The position numbers and the translations under genes are program-made. This document shows, piece by piece, positions 1 to 8,998 of a DNA stretch of 21,546 nt. The DNA is taken from contig BFEA01000289.1 in NCBI GenBank assembly GCA_003427395.1, positions 1,937,463-1,959,008 on the forward strand, in the 5' to 3' direction. Source of the stretch: Chara braunii (taxonomy: Eukaryota; Streptophyta; Charophyceae; Charales; Characeae). Below the pieces are notes generated by a model. That model had not been told where the DNA came from. It did not search any database and worked only from the letters and a program-made list of their open reading frames with translations. How positions within the stretch are numbered: the stretch's first letter is position 1; every line of letters starts with the position of its first letter.

Positions 1-79
1 GGGGAAGAGCGGGTGGGAGGCTGCAGTTGGTAGTAGGTGGCAGCATGCGTTTGGGGGGCGGCAGTGAGGTTGCTCCCCC

Positions 80-124
80 CTCTCTCTCTCTATTTCTCTT
101 TCTCTTTCTCTCTCTCTCTCTCTC
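80..124. repeat. (CT)n pyrimidine microsatellite
   Basis: Nearly pure CT dinucleotide and TTTCTC tract. It generates leucine/serine-rich spurious reading frames; no coding role is suggested. Confidence 0.9.
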
Positions 125-696
125 CCTGACATACCGCACACACCGCAAACATGGGACTATGTTAACGACCTCATGCTCCTCCACCATCGACAAACCTGCC
201 ACCTGCTCCAGCCCTTCCCCGCCTACAAATCGGACATCGTCAACCATGTTGTGGCATACCTCTGGGCACACGGCGCTCCTCAACGATGACAACTGCTTGA
301 AGACCACCTTTTCCTGCTGGTTCAAGACGACCTTTTCCTTCTTTGCGACGACACCCCGACGATGACAGCTACTACAAGACGACCTTTCCCTGCTGCTCCC
401 ACTACTTTGACACGACAAGACGATCCGGCACGACATACTTGGCTACCTACATGACAAGAAGGTCCCGTCACGATCACGAAAACGAAACCCGACAAGGAGA
501 GACAAGGACAAAAACACGACTTCCCTCAATCATGCAAATCTGCGTTCACGCTCTTTCCTCATCGCCTTCTCCTCCTCCTCTTCCCTCCCCCCTCCCTTGT
601 TGCCGCAGCGGGTCCACTTGTTCCTTTCAAAAAAAGAATCCGGTTCGGTTACTTTACCCTTGGCGACCGATAAGAATAGATTCAATAGCAGAAATG
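125..696. other. Gene-free stretch with degenerate short repeats
   Basis: No recognisable gene. A short motif resembling AAGACGACCTTTTCC recurs near 298, 322 and 373, suggesting a decayed short tandem repeat. Reading frames here (27-365, 343-771) have skewed composition and no recognisable domain. Confidence 0.5.
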
Positions 697-1330
697 AGCA
701 ATGGGTACCCAGACCCACACCCACCCGCACCCACCCCACCCACGAGGAATTGGGTCAGGTGTGGGTCTTGATAAGCTGGCATCGGTGGGATGGACTTCAA
801 AAGTTGGAGGCCCAGGAAACCGGAAGTCTTCACCCTGGCCCCCTGGAAAAAAAACTTAAATCCTCGAAAAAGAAAGAGGCGCGCCAATGGCAAATCGAAC
901 TTTGGGATCCTCCTTGAAAACATGTGTCACTCTCTACCGGTGGCAGCTGGACCATGGCCCAAACAACGGGATGTTCGGTCCCATTAAAATAATGGGGATC
1001 GAAGTTCGCTCCCCAATTTCAAACTTGTGGAGCGCTTCAAATTTTCACACCGTCATCCAAAGACAGACGAAAGTGGAGATGCTTCAAATTTCCGCGCCGT
1101 CATCCAAGGATGTTGATGTGGTGCGTGTAAATGTTCGAAGGGACTGAGACAATGGGGAATGGGCGGGTGTGGGTTAGAAAATAATTAGGTACCGGGTGCG
1201 GGTGGGTAATTTTGTTCTCGCGGGTCTGGGTGGGTCAGGCAGGGTGAAGGTTTTTCACAGGTGACGGGCGGGTTGGCTGTAGGAGGAAAATTTCAAAAGA
1301 ACACTCGGGTGGGTTGGGTCGCCATGAGAT
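697..1330. mobile_element. Possible defective DNA element with C/G-rich subterminal repeats
   Basis: A cluster of ACCC/CACCC motifs lies at about 705-750 on the plus strand, and the complementary GGGTGGGT-type motifs lie at about 1160-1325, in inverted orientation around a ~400 bp core. Many short repeats in opposite orientation near two ends are typical of non-autonomous hAT-like elements. No precise terminal inverted repeat or target-site duplication could be fixed, so this is an inference from layout only. The core contains no recognisable gene. Confidence 0.3.
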
Positions 1331-1838
1331 TCATTTATTTATTTATTATTGAGGGCGGGCTGTACTTCAACAAATGCAGGTGGGTTGGGTGAAGTGCCAA
1401 TTCAAAAAAAAAACGCTCATCTCTGTTCATTAGAGCCTTCACATACTCATCACACTTCCTTCCGCTGGGGCTCAAAGCATGCTCACTCCAGTGCAAATTT
1501 AAACATATCGGAGTGTAATTGCGACCATACTTGGATGTGCCTGACAGCAATTACAACCAGAAATAAGTAAAAAGGTCATAGTGCAAATATGCGCTGAAGG
1601 ACCCCCGATCACCATTGATTGCTCTCTTTCTTACTTTCTGTTATTTACCCTTTTCTCTTACTTTTCCCCCTAGAAACAGCTGGCTGCTTTTGCTTGCTTT
1701 GCTTGACCTTTTTTTCTTTTCTTTCCTTTTCTTTCCTTTTCGTTTTTTGGCCCTTCTTTGTCACTCAATGGGAGTTTTGGTCAACAGCTTATTTCTTTTT
1801 CTTTCCCTCTCTCTTTTTTTCTTCTTTTTTTTTGTTTA
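1331..1838. other. Gene-free AT-rich and polypyrimidine stretch
   Basis: Contains a short ATTT repeat at about 1331-1350 and a long T/C-rich tract at about 1690-1840 (blocks of CTTTTC and T runs). No gene recognised. The tract ends about where the mitochondrial-like DNA begins. Confidence 0.5.
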
Positions 1839-1892
1839 AACAGCTTATTTATTTGAGGTTTGGCAACAGAAAAACAATTCAATACGTAAATA

Positions 1893-1963
1893 GCGGATAT
1901 AGATCAAAGGTAAATTGTCTGCCTTCCAAGCAGGGGATATGGGTTCGATTCCCATTATCTGCA
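1893..1963 (+). tRNA. trnG-UCC: tRNA-Gly(UCC), mitochondrial type, within NUMT
   Basis: A 71 nt cloverleaf can be drawn by hand. The acceptor stem is GCGGATA with TATCTGC (one G-U pair) and the discriminator is A. The anticodon stem TCTGC/GCAGG encloses loop CTTCCAA, giving anticodon UCC at 1925-1927. The variable loop is 4 nt. The T arm ATGGG-TTCGATT-CCCAT is perfect. The D stem is weak (GATC against AATT: one G-U pair, two Watson-Crick pairs and a C-A mismatch), which may be organellar laxity or decay. No CCA is encoded. Because it sits in a nuclear mitochondrial insertion it is probably not expressed, although an intact B-box-like T arm remains. Confidence 0.85.
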
Positions 1964-2000
1964 ATTGCGATTTGATGAAAAAAAAACTGAGATAAATAAA

Positions 2001-2288
2001 ATGCACGTATCAAAATTTAAAACTTGTCGACAAATCTCGGAAAATGTTTGGCAAACAAAAAAACATACTCAAAAACAAAATATATATATATTTCGAAGGC
2101 TCCAAAAAAAACAAACACGGCCGGTAAAGTTCACAAAAATTACAAGTGATTAAAGAGTTATCTATTTTTATGGTAATCTGCCTGTTCAAAAAGTAGCCAA
2201 AAAAACGTATACTTATTTAGACAAACAAAAGAGTTTGTTATTATTCATGGAGAAAAGATTGGACATTCTTCTTGTACGTATGAATTTT
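2001..2288 (+). pseudogene. rps4: Truncated mitochondrial ribosomal protein S4 gene (rps4)
   Basis: S4 is a primary-binding protein of the small ribosomal subunit, encoded in the mitochondria of plants and many algae. The frame from ATG at 2001 reads through blocks that match the family's N-terminal region: FKTCRQ near codon 6, ENVWQ near codon 14, FRRLQKKQ near codon 31, then YFYGNLPVQ after codon 54 and EKRLDILLVRMNF near codon 82. A TAA at 2151-2153 (codon 51) interrupts the frame, but similarity continues in the same frame beyond it, so this is one substitution and not a frameshift. About 96 codons are present against roughly 200 or more in complete S4 proteins, and similarity ends at the insertion boundary. 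The tRNA lies 37 bp upstream on the same strand. The gene is non-functional as it stands. The family identification rests on remembered motifs, not on a search. Confidence 0.82.
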
Positions 2289-2502
2289 GTTGGTTAAAGA
2301 CCCGCACATCCAGCTGCACGTAAGCTGAGTCAGTAGCGTAAGTAATGTCATTCGGGGTTGCTGACATTTTATGAACTCATCTCAGACACTGTGACTGAAC
2401 AGAAACGTCATGTGAATGTGTCAGTAGGGTGGTCCATGGGTTAAAAAAAAAAGAAAAAAAAAAAGGATACTCCATGGGTTACCAGACGCTGACAGAAACT
2501 GA
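2289..2502. repeat. Unit 1 of a ~214 bp tandem duplication
   Basis: Begins GTTGGTTAAAGACC and matches the sequence beginning GTTGATTAAAGAGCC at 2503. Shared blocks include CCAGCTGCAC, GTAAGTAA, GGGTTGCTG, CAGACACTGTGAC and GACGCTGACAG. This unit holds a 27 nt A-rich insert (2444-2470) between two 11 bp direct repeats that unit 2 lacks. Confidence 0.7.
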
Positions 2503-2580
2503 CGTTGATTAAAGAGCCAGACACCCAGCTGCACATAAGCTCAGTAGAGTAAGTAAGATCAGGGTTGCTGGCGTTTTAAA

Positions 2581-2873
2581 CCACCAGTACATGGGCACCT
2601 GGGCCGCGGGTCTGACACCTCAAATTCTGGAGGGGCGAAATGAAAACGGGGCCGCAAAAGATTTGTATAATTTGATATGGGACGCTGGGCCCGGTTCCCA
2701 GCACGTGTTGCTCCCCACGAATAGATTGAAGCTTTTGATTCAAAAAAAGAAGAAGGAAAAAAAGGGGGGGCCGCCGATCGAACTTATCAACGGCGGGCCC
2801 AGCGTTTGACGTTTTGGCCTCGTTTTCTTGTGGCGACAAGTTTCGGACTGCAAGGCTGGAGCCGTGTACTCGT
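2581..2873. mobile_element. Inverted-repeat DNA element inserted in the tandem repeat
   Basis: The left end reads CCACCAGTACATGGGCACC and the reverse complement of the right end reads CCACGAGTACACGGCTCC: imperfect terminal inverted repeats of about 18 bp. The flanks are TTAA on the left and CTAA on the right, compatible with a TAA or (T/C)TAA target duplication. There is no transposase reading frame, so it would be non-autonomous. Internally it holds a purine-rich tract (2741-2769) and the block at 2679-2732, which recurs at 13458-13511. Confidence 0.55.
2679..2732 (+). repeat. Dispersed repeat, copy 1 (related to 13458-13511)
   Basis: Starts GGGACGCTGG and continues through GCTCCCCAC and AATAGA to GAAGC. 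A second copy with scattered substitutions lies at 13458. The internal CGCTGGGCCCG is also repeated in inverse at about 2793-2803. The family is not recognised. Confidence 0.5.
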
Positions 2874-2968
2874 GGTCTAAGACCTCATCACAGACACTGT
2901 GACGGAACCGAAGCATCATGGGAATGCGGCAGCAGGGCACTACATGCGTCACCTGACGCTGACAGCCA

Positions 2969-3455
2969 ATGATTAGCTCTGAGGACAGTTTTCAACAAAA
3001 AAGACGATGACAACAAAGCCGGTCGCCAGCCCTACGTGAAGAAGAGAGAAGGTTGCCCCATTGAAGAGGATAAGGAGGAACGGAACGGTATGGCACATTA
3101 GCATCATCGTATAGACAATCAAGCTACTGGAGATAGAACCAAGATATGCAGCATGACGGTCGATTCCAGATATAGAGGAGTAATTAAGATTGTTTTATGA
3201 ACAGATTCATGTATCTGTAACATGCTCGTCTCGCGCAGACTTTCCGAAGATTCAGTGCACCCCAGATGCTCGTGCTTCTACGGAATTCATACCATCTTCT
3301 TCATCCTATTTACGTCCAATAATAGAGTCGTCGACAAGTGGGAAACGGGGATATGCTAAATGCGTCCGAAAAGTGGGAAACGGGGAACTGCTAATTTGCA
3401 GCTAACGCATGCAACAACTCAGGATGGATGAAATTGGATGTGGTTATGGGTATGC
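2969..3455. other. Gene-free stretch
   Basis: No gene, structured RNA or clear repeat seen. A 14 nt block AAGTGGGAAACGGG occurs twice, near 3337 and 3370, with a short spacer. Confidence 0.4.
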
Positions 3456-3635
3456 GAATGGGAAAGAACTTCGCTGCCAACTTATCAGTAGACTAGCTGT
3501 TACAGTTCTAAACGGGCGGGCACCGTCCTGCACAAAACATGGCAATGCTTCCGTTATGAGAATGGCCCTCCCACCAGCATAGGGGAAGACAGCAGCACCC
3601 ATCGCTCGAACACAGGAAGCACCCATTTGGATCGT
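3456..3635. repeat. 180 bp tandem duplication, unit 1
   Basis: Begins GAATGGGAAAGAAC and ends near ACCCATTTGG. It matches unit 2 over its full length with substitutions and small indels, including CGCTGCCAACTTATCAGTAG and ATCGCTCGAACA. Confidence 0.8.
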
Positions 3636-4197
3636 GAATGGGCAAGAACATCGCTGCCAACTTATCAGTAGGGTTAACTGTTACAGCTCTCCAAGGGCGG
3701 CATTGTCCTGGACAAACCGCGTCACTGCTTTCATTATGAGAGTCTCCCTCCCAGCAGGATTGGTTACGCCGCCGCATCCATCGCTCGAACAAAGGAACCA
3801 CCCATTTGAGGCAATGCACCCACTGTGAGAATACATATGCCACTTCAGGTTGCGGGTAGAGACAAGACTGGGGACGGTCTCGTTGCGAAGCTCTTCTAAC
3901 CTGCTGAAAAAAGACGATGGAGTACCGCAAGCTGCCAGTTACACCCCTGTTTTTTTCAGGGGCAATGGGCACCAGGTACTGAGCACCACTATTGGCTCCC
4001 ACTTCTTTTATTTTGCCCACAATAACCGAAAAAGAACGAACACCGGATGTCTCCCAATTGGCGTGCACTAAGTGGGGCAATTTAGCCGATTCGTGGAAGG
4101 CGACCCCCTCCCATCTGGGTGGGCACTGATACCTGTTCACATGACGCAAAGTTGGTGTGTCCTTATACATACAATCACATCCACCAGCAAACTGCAC
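3508..4197 (-). CDS. Uncharacterised open reading frame, doubtful
   Basis: An uninterrupted 229-codon frame on the minus strand. I do not recognise the product. Its C-terminal half crosses the two 180 bp tandem units and is rich in Cys and Trp, with a WEG-(D/H)SHN motif occurring in both units about 60 residues apart. There is no signal peptide, obvious zinc-binding spacing or known catalytic motif. It could be a chance frame through a repeat, or a remnant of a repetitive exon. The start is simply the first possible start codon in the frame. Confidence 0.15.
   Translation of the reverse strand: MQFAGGCDCMYKDTPTLRHVNRYQCPPRWEGVAFHESAKLPHLVHANWETSGVRSFSVIVGKIKEVGANSGAQYLVPIAPEKNRGVTGSLRYSIVFFQQVRRASQRDRPQSCLYPQPEVAYVFSQWVHCLKWVVPLFERWMRRRNQSCWEGDSHNESSDAVCPGQCRPWRAVTVNPTDKLAAMFLPIHDPNGCFLCSSDGCCCLPLCWWEGHSHNGSIAMFCAGRCPPV
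3636..3811. repeat. 180 bp tandem duplication, unit 2
   Basis: Begins GAATGGGCAAGAAC immediately after unit 1. The period of 180 bp is a whole number of codons, and a 229-codon minus-strand frame (3508-4197) crosses most of both units. That frame has no recognisable domain, so coding potential is unproven. Confidence 0.8.
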
Positions 4198-4523
4198 ACA
4201 GGTTCATAGCTATACGACAGAAATGTCGTCTCTGTCTGGTTTGACGCCACCGCCACAGTCCAGCAGACGAACTTTCCTCGGGTCTGTACTAAATCATTGT
4301 ACCAGTGCAGCGCCACATGCATGCGTGCCCCGTTATCTATTGACTTCATCCCAGCTCCAGGGCAAAGCGCAGTTGGCAAACCCCTGAACTGTTGAATGCA
4401 GACCTGAGTTTGAACTCACTGGAAACAGAAGCGAAAACATGCCGCAGCCCCGTCTCAGACAAACACTACGTCCGTACTGAATGTGAGACACCCCTCACCA
4501 CCAGCTGTGAACGAGTGGGGAAC
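3812..4523. other. Gene-free stretch
   Basis: No recognisable gene or RNA beyond the doubtful minus-strand frame reaching 4197. Mixed composition without an evident repeat. Confidence 0.4.
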
Positions 4524-4735
4524 ACAAAGGGCTCTCAGAACCACACCCCTCCTAGACGAAGGACGCAAAACCCATCCCTATCTCTGGACCACACAAAGGG
4601 GTGTCAAAACCGTGCCCCTCCTAGACGAAATGAGCCCAAACCCATCCCTCTGTTCAGACCACAAGCAGGGGTCTCAGAACCGTGCCTCTCCAAGATCGTC
4701 GGAGGCGAAACCGATCCCTCTGTTCCTCAAGGCCT
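4524..4735. repeat. Imperfect ~67-70 bp tandem repeat, about three units
   Basis: Units start at about 4524 (ACACAAAGGGCTCTCAGAAC), 4591 (ACACAAAGGGGTGTCAAAAC) and 4661 (ACAAGCAGGGGTCTCAGAAC), each followed by CC-rich sequence and CCCATCCCT or a variant. A plus-strand frame at 4392-4862 reads through all units as a repeated S/CQN-PPRR-P pattern, but nothing identifies it as a protein. Confidence 0.75.
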
Positions 4736-4867
4736 CTTTTCTCCGCATTTCCACCATCTGATTGAGGCGGATTTGACGTGGACAGAAGAATTGGGCTATC
4801 AACGGTTGGCTCTCCGGCCTGCACATGAAACCATCACAATCAACAGAAAGGATGGAACTTAATGAGA

Positions 4868-4997
4868 TAGCAACACCAACAATCTCTGTCCCCACCTTTG
4901 CCGCGTTAACACTGCATTACACCCTCCCTTCCTAGCAACACCAACAATCTCTGTCCCCACATTTGCGGTGTTAAGACTGCATTACACCATCCCTTCC
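4868..4997. repeat. 65 bp tandem duplication
   Basis: TAGCAACACCAACAATCTCT starts at 4868 and again at 4933; the two 65 bp units differ at only a few positions, indicating a fairly recent duplication. Confidence 0.85.
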
Positions 4998-5860
4998 TTA
5001 TCCTCTTTCTAATATCCCCTCACCGTGAAGGTATACAGCCTAATACAGGTCCCTATTTTAATATCCGCGAGGCATCCAGGATCATCTACGTGACCCAAAA
5101 AAACACACAAAAAAAGAAGGGATCTTCTGATCTCGTACATTTCGCATTGGAAGATATGACATGGAGTTGCCTCCCTGGTTCAGAAGTTTCAACTTTTCCA
5201 TTCCTACCCTTTCAACAACACCTCCCTTTCTCTGAGGATGTTGGTTAGACTTTCCAACTATAGTAGGATTACCAATGCCGATTGCTGCTTGGGATGTTCG
5301 GACCCAACGCTTGCGGTCATGGTCGACAAGTTGTGGGTGGCTGCAACTGACACACAACAAACAGACAGACAGACAGACAGTAGGTACTGCCTACCAACCA
5401 TACGGAACTACAGACCTAAAAATAACGACGACCTAAAGTACGGCCTGAAACTAAACTAGGCCTACTGTACTGGACTACAGCACAGAAATATGATACAATG
5501 GGGCAAAAGGGACTGTCGGACATGAACCGGGGATCTATGAACTTGTGAATCCTTTCAGATCGTTGAATGACAAGGATTACAGCAGGTATACTGGTATGCC
5601 TGGTATCAGTGGTGCACTGGTGTGCCTGCTTCTATAGATGCAGCAGCATCCACTGTGAGGACCTGCCAAAACACGGACTGAGAACACAGCTAATTTCTGA
5701 GTTTTGCCACTGGAATGAATGCCTTGCTGAGATTCCCGCTTTTTGCTGAGTTTTCTAAGTCTGTGTGTGTGCGTGCTTGCTGGTCTGCGTGCCTGTCTGA
5801 GTGCTTGTCGGCCTGAGTGTGTGTGTGGCCCGCCAGGGCACACTTGTTTGTTTGGGAGGC
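4998..5860. other. Gene-free stretch with (ACAG)5
   Basis: No gene recognised. A perfect ACAG tetranucleotide run lies at 5361-5380 and a GT/TGCC-rich segment at about 5757-5830. Reading frames of 60-92 codons here show no domain. Confidence 0.5.
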
Positions 5861-6140
5861 CCGTAGGGCCGGTACTTACCTATGGCTTTGGGGTTGCAGC
5901 GGGGAAAACCACTCAAGTGGCCGGAACAGGTAGCTTAGGGCACACTCGAGTAGCGGTAGTGTAGGCTGTAGGTACTTGAGTAGCAGGTAGGCCGGTACCA
6001 CTCAAGTAGTGGTAGACATGTCGGGAACCAGCGGCCGAGCAGAAGAAGACAAAAAGTTAATATTTTTAGAGGCCCAGTAGCGGTACGCTAGGTCTAAGCG
6101 GGTAACAGTCCAAGTAGCCTGAGTCTAGGGCCTGTACGGA
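5861..6140. repeat. Degenerate short repeats around ACTCAAGTAG
   Basis: Variants of CACTCAAGTAG/CTTGAGTAGC and GCCGGTAC recur irregularly. One hairpin, ACCACT-CAAGT-AGTGGT, lies at about 5997-6013. Probably a decayed satellite; no known family. Confidence 0.4.
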
Positions 6141-6715
6141 CAATATCAGAGTCTGCGATGATGTTTCCATCCGAAAGGGAGGAGGTACCGGTTGCTTGGA
6201 GGCCGCGCGGCCTGGAAGTCACCGCCCAAGAGGCAGGTTGGGCGCTATATCTCCAGGAGGAGCAAGGAGATCCTCCGCATTTGTTGCGTGCAAGTTCGGG
6301 CGTCATGCTGCTGGAGCGACCAGCGGAGGAGCGCTGTGTTGAGCGCTGGGGGAGAGGACGCCCAGCTCTCCACCTTGGCTATGGTGGAGAAGCTCGGGGA
6401 GGAGGAGGCGGAAGAATGGGACTAGGAGAGGGGAGCGCCAGGGGTACTACCTGGCTATGGTGGACGCCATCTTCATCACCTTGGTAGGCGCTGCATCTGA
6501 AAGGGCCCGTTGGAGTAGCGCTGCATCAAGAAGCTTTGAGGCAGAGTCAAGCATGGCGGCCTGAGAGGAAGAGCCCATAGCGGCTTTGCGTTCACGTCAG
6601 GGCAAGGCCATTAGTAGTCCGCCATAGCCTCGTCCTGGATGAAGAAGAGAGAGGAGGGCAGCCATGGCTATGGTGGACCTCTTGTTGTGCTGGCACCTGA
6701 AGAGGAATTTGGACA
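6141..6715. other. Gene-free purine-rich stretch
   Basis: G/A-rich. The 12-mer GGCTATGGTGGA occurs three times (about 6378, 6453 and 6665). A 109-codon frame (6158-6487) has no recognisable domain. I see no splice-supported gene. Confidence 0.4.
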
Positions 6716-6737
6716 TTGATTCTGGTCCAGCCAATCA

Positions 6738-6905
6738 TCATTATTATTATTATTTATTGTTTGAACAAGAGAGGAGGATATAAGGAGGAGGAGTTGATTG
6801 GCGAGAAGGAGGGAATTATCATTGGTCTTTTGCTGGTGTACATCTTCTTCTTTCTTCTTTCTTCTTCTTCTTCTTCTTCTTCTTCTTCTTCTTCTTTCCC
6901 TCTCT
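6738..6905. repeat. Triplet microsatellites (ATT)n and (TCT)n
   Basis: An ATT run at about 6738-6755 and a TCT/TTCT run at about 6843-6897. They create long serine, leucine or arginine stretches in six frames that are not genes. Confidence 0.9.
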
Positions 6906-7419
6906 CTCCTCTCAAGTTCATTCATTTCTTTTTGCGATTGGACTGCATTGTGCTTTGTCGTCAATTTGCACTTCGAAATTGGCCACTATCGTAACAAAGA
7001 CAAGAAATGCTGCGGATCACGAGCACTGAGAGGTGGTGAACCATTCCAGATGGAAGTCCACACACACAAGCCGCACGTAGCACCTTATAGTACCCACCTG
7101 CAGGGCAGCCAAACCTTTGTCCCTGGTAATCAGTTGTTACGCTCCTACAGATATGCGTATACATGCACACATTCATCAGTCTATGAGAGACAAAGACGCA
7201 GCTGTCCGGGCAGGTGGTCCTCCGATGGTAACCGATCCTCAGGTGGCAAACGATCACCACGTGCATACAACGAGGAAAAGCTCCGACAGGATACCAGGTG
7301 AAACCATACGATGAGGGCATACTCACACCAGGACAGTTTTGACTGAGCGCTGGACACAATTGCGGTCATATACATTCAGATATGGCCATATTTACGGTCA
7401 GATACACCGAGGAAAGTGC
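6906..7419. other. Gene-free stretch
   Basis: No gene, RNA or clear repeat recognised; several overlapping frames under 170 codons have no domain. Confidence 0.4.
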
Positions 7420-7421
7420 TA

Positions 7422-7526
7422 CCGTCTTCCCCCGAACACAACGCGCCCTCATTATGCCTGTAGCAGACTGGAAAGATCGCTTGCATCCATACATTATCAG
7501 GGTGTGATATGTTAGGGGGAAGACGG
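7422..7526. mobile_element. 105 bp inverted-repeat element (MITE), copy 1
   Basis: Left end CCGTCTTCCCCCGAACA and right end (reverse complement) CCGTCTTCCCCCTAACA form terminal inverted repeats that extend with mismatches inward (CGCCCTCATTATG against CACCCTGATAATG). TA dinucleotides flank both ends (7420-7421, 7527-7528), as expected for Tc1/mariner-type insertion. The length is exactly 105 bp, as in the copies at 8454 and 9968. No coding capacity. Confidence 0.75.
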
Positions 7527-7528
7527 TA

Positions 7529-8270
7529 TTGTGAGCATGGCTGAGGTAGAGCCTTCGACAGAATAAGCGCCGGCTTTCACAGTCGTGTGTCAGTCCACAT
7601 CGGCTCTGCTTGAATGCAAAACGCGCTGCAGCTAGTAGTAGGTCACAGCAAGGGCTGGTCACCCTAGCTGGGAGATCGCCGGGGAGGGGGAACACCCTGA
7701 TCTATTTATTAGGAATTTAGGAGGCCTAAGAGATCTTCTGGGGTCCCTCACAACATATGTAATGACATTGACCAGTGCACGCAGACGTACGGGAAGCAAT
7801 GGGAGAGATCGACTGGTGAGGAGCAGAAGTGAGAGGGATTCGACTGGCGGATCTTGTATACGGCGAGCTTATCCACAATGGGGCGACCACAAACACTGAA
7901 GTTGGGGAGACTTACGGAAAACATGGGCTTGGTTGTCAACCAAGCGTCAAGGCAGCTTGCAAGGTGACGGACGAAAATGCACTTGATTTTGTATTGGCCA
8001 AAACAAGGCAAGCACGTGCAAGGAATTTTTAATTCTGTGTTACAGAGGCAATAACTACTGACATGTTTGTACATGTGAGAAAGCAAGTAACTGAAGATCA
8101 CATTTGTGAAACACGTATGGAAATAGAGCAGGGAAAGGCACGCAAACTTCTTCTTTTTCGTTTTTGTTTTCCCTTTTCCTTGCTTTCCTTTGTCCCTTTT
8201 TTCGTTGTTATCGCCTTTACTTTGTTTCAGCTGAAAGATTCCTCCCATAACCTTGCCTGCTATAACAGCA
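7529..8270. other. Gene-free stretch
   Basis: No recognisable gene. A 166-codon minus-strand frame (7748-8248) includes a low-complexity lysine-rich start encoded by the T-rich tract at 8150-8220 and has no domain. Confidence 0.4.
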
Positions 8271-8350
8271 CACTTGCGGGTTGAGCGGTACAGCAGGCAT
8301 CCAAAGAGTTCACTTGCGGGTTTCGGAGTACGGCAGCATCTGACAAGCGA
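8271..8350. repeat. 40 bp tandem pair
   Basis: CACTTGCGGGTT occurs at 8271 and 8311, followed in both units by a G-rich segment and TACxGCAG-CATC. Confidence 0.65.
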
Positions 8351-8453
8351 AGGTTATAACCTCAGGGCAGAGAGGGCTGGCACAATAAGGATGGCATGAT
8401 GATGACAGAGCCAATTAAGTAAGGAAGAGCTGTTCACGCCTCCATAAAAGACA

Positions 8454-8558
8454 CCGTCTTCGCTTGAATAGAATGCCCAGAAATTACAGCTGTACTTGGG
8501 GGAACATGCAGTCTGCATACAGTGATAATGACCGAGCGTTCTATTTGGGTGAAGACGG
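8454..8558. mobile_element. 105 bp inverted-repeat element (MITE), copy 2
   Basis: Ends CCGTCTTCGCTTGAATAGAA and, in reverse complement, CCGTCTTCACCCAAATAGAA. Same length and same end motif as the copies at 7422 and 9968; interior AATTACAGCTGTA-TTGGGGG-AC resembles the 9968 copy. The flanking dinucleotides are CA on both sides where the other copies have TA, so the target duplication has probably mutated. Confidence 0.7.
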
Positions 8559-8830
8559 CAGCATTGCACATAACCACAGAGCAGCTACGGCAAAGAGCAC
8601 GTTAATTGCAGGCAACGACGGAAGCGCAAGATCCACCACATGTCACCATGCAGTCAATGCAGATCACTTGCCCACAAAGTGGCCGCCTATGCCTGGCTGC
8701 AGACAGAGGTGATGGTGTTCACAGCTCAGAGCAACTATGCATGCATTGATGTGCAAAAGCGATCATCACACATTACCAACGCATTTCCCGACTGTGGTAG
8801 GGAGGCGGGCAAGGGATCCACCACAACTAG

Positions 8831-8998
8831 AGAAGATGCAAGGTCCGTCATTCCCATTGGTGCCCTTTCCCATTCCTTGAGCATTGAGAACAAGGTTCAC
8901 CATTGGTGAAGACGCAAGGTTTCATCATCAGGGTGGTCGCATCCTTTGGTGCCCTTTCGCATTCCTCGAGTCTTCAGAACAAGGTTCGCCATTGTTGG
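8831..8998. repeat. Imperfect ~80-90 bp tandem duplication
   Basis: Both units contain GGTGCCCTTTC-CATTCCT-GAG, then AGAACAAGGTTC-CCATTG. Unit 1 is about 8831-8908 and unit 2 about 8909-8998. Confidence 0.7.

Larger units (their letters stand above)
1840..2288 (+). other. Nuclear insertion of mitochondrial DNA (NUMT): trnG-UCC plus rps4 5' part
   Basis: An AT-rich block of about 450 bp holds an organelle-type glycine tRNA followed 37 bp later by the start of a mitochondrial-type ribosomal protein S4 gene, both on the plus strand. The S4 similarity stops at about 2288, just where an unrelated tandem repeat begins; that repeat has a second copy at 2503 with no mitochondrial DNA in front of it. 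The left edge is uncertain (about 1840). The gene pair and base composition indicate mitochondrial origin; nuclear location is inferred from the surrounding repeats. Confidence 0.75.
2503..2968. repeat. Unit 2 of the tandem duplication, split by an insertion
   Basis: The first part (2503-2580) and last part (about 2874-2968) line up with unit 1 in order, but are separated by about 290 bp that unit 1 lacks. Unit 1 therefore serves as a related empty site for the inserted element at 2581-2873. Confidence 0.65.

Noticed and set aside
3341-3390. CRISPR-like spaced repeats
   Set aside because: Only two short GTGGGAAACGGG-type copies; eukaryotic context; no array structure anywhere in the window.
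6668-7301. Arg-rich and Ser/Leu-rich frames around 6668-7301
   Set aside because: Products of the TCT triplet microsatellite.
8917-8931. CTGATGATGAAAC on the minus strand
   Set aside because: Core and GAAA are present but there is no room for stem II between them.
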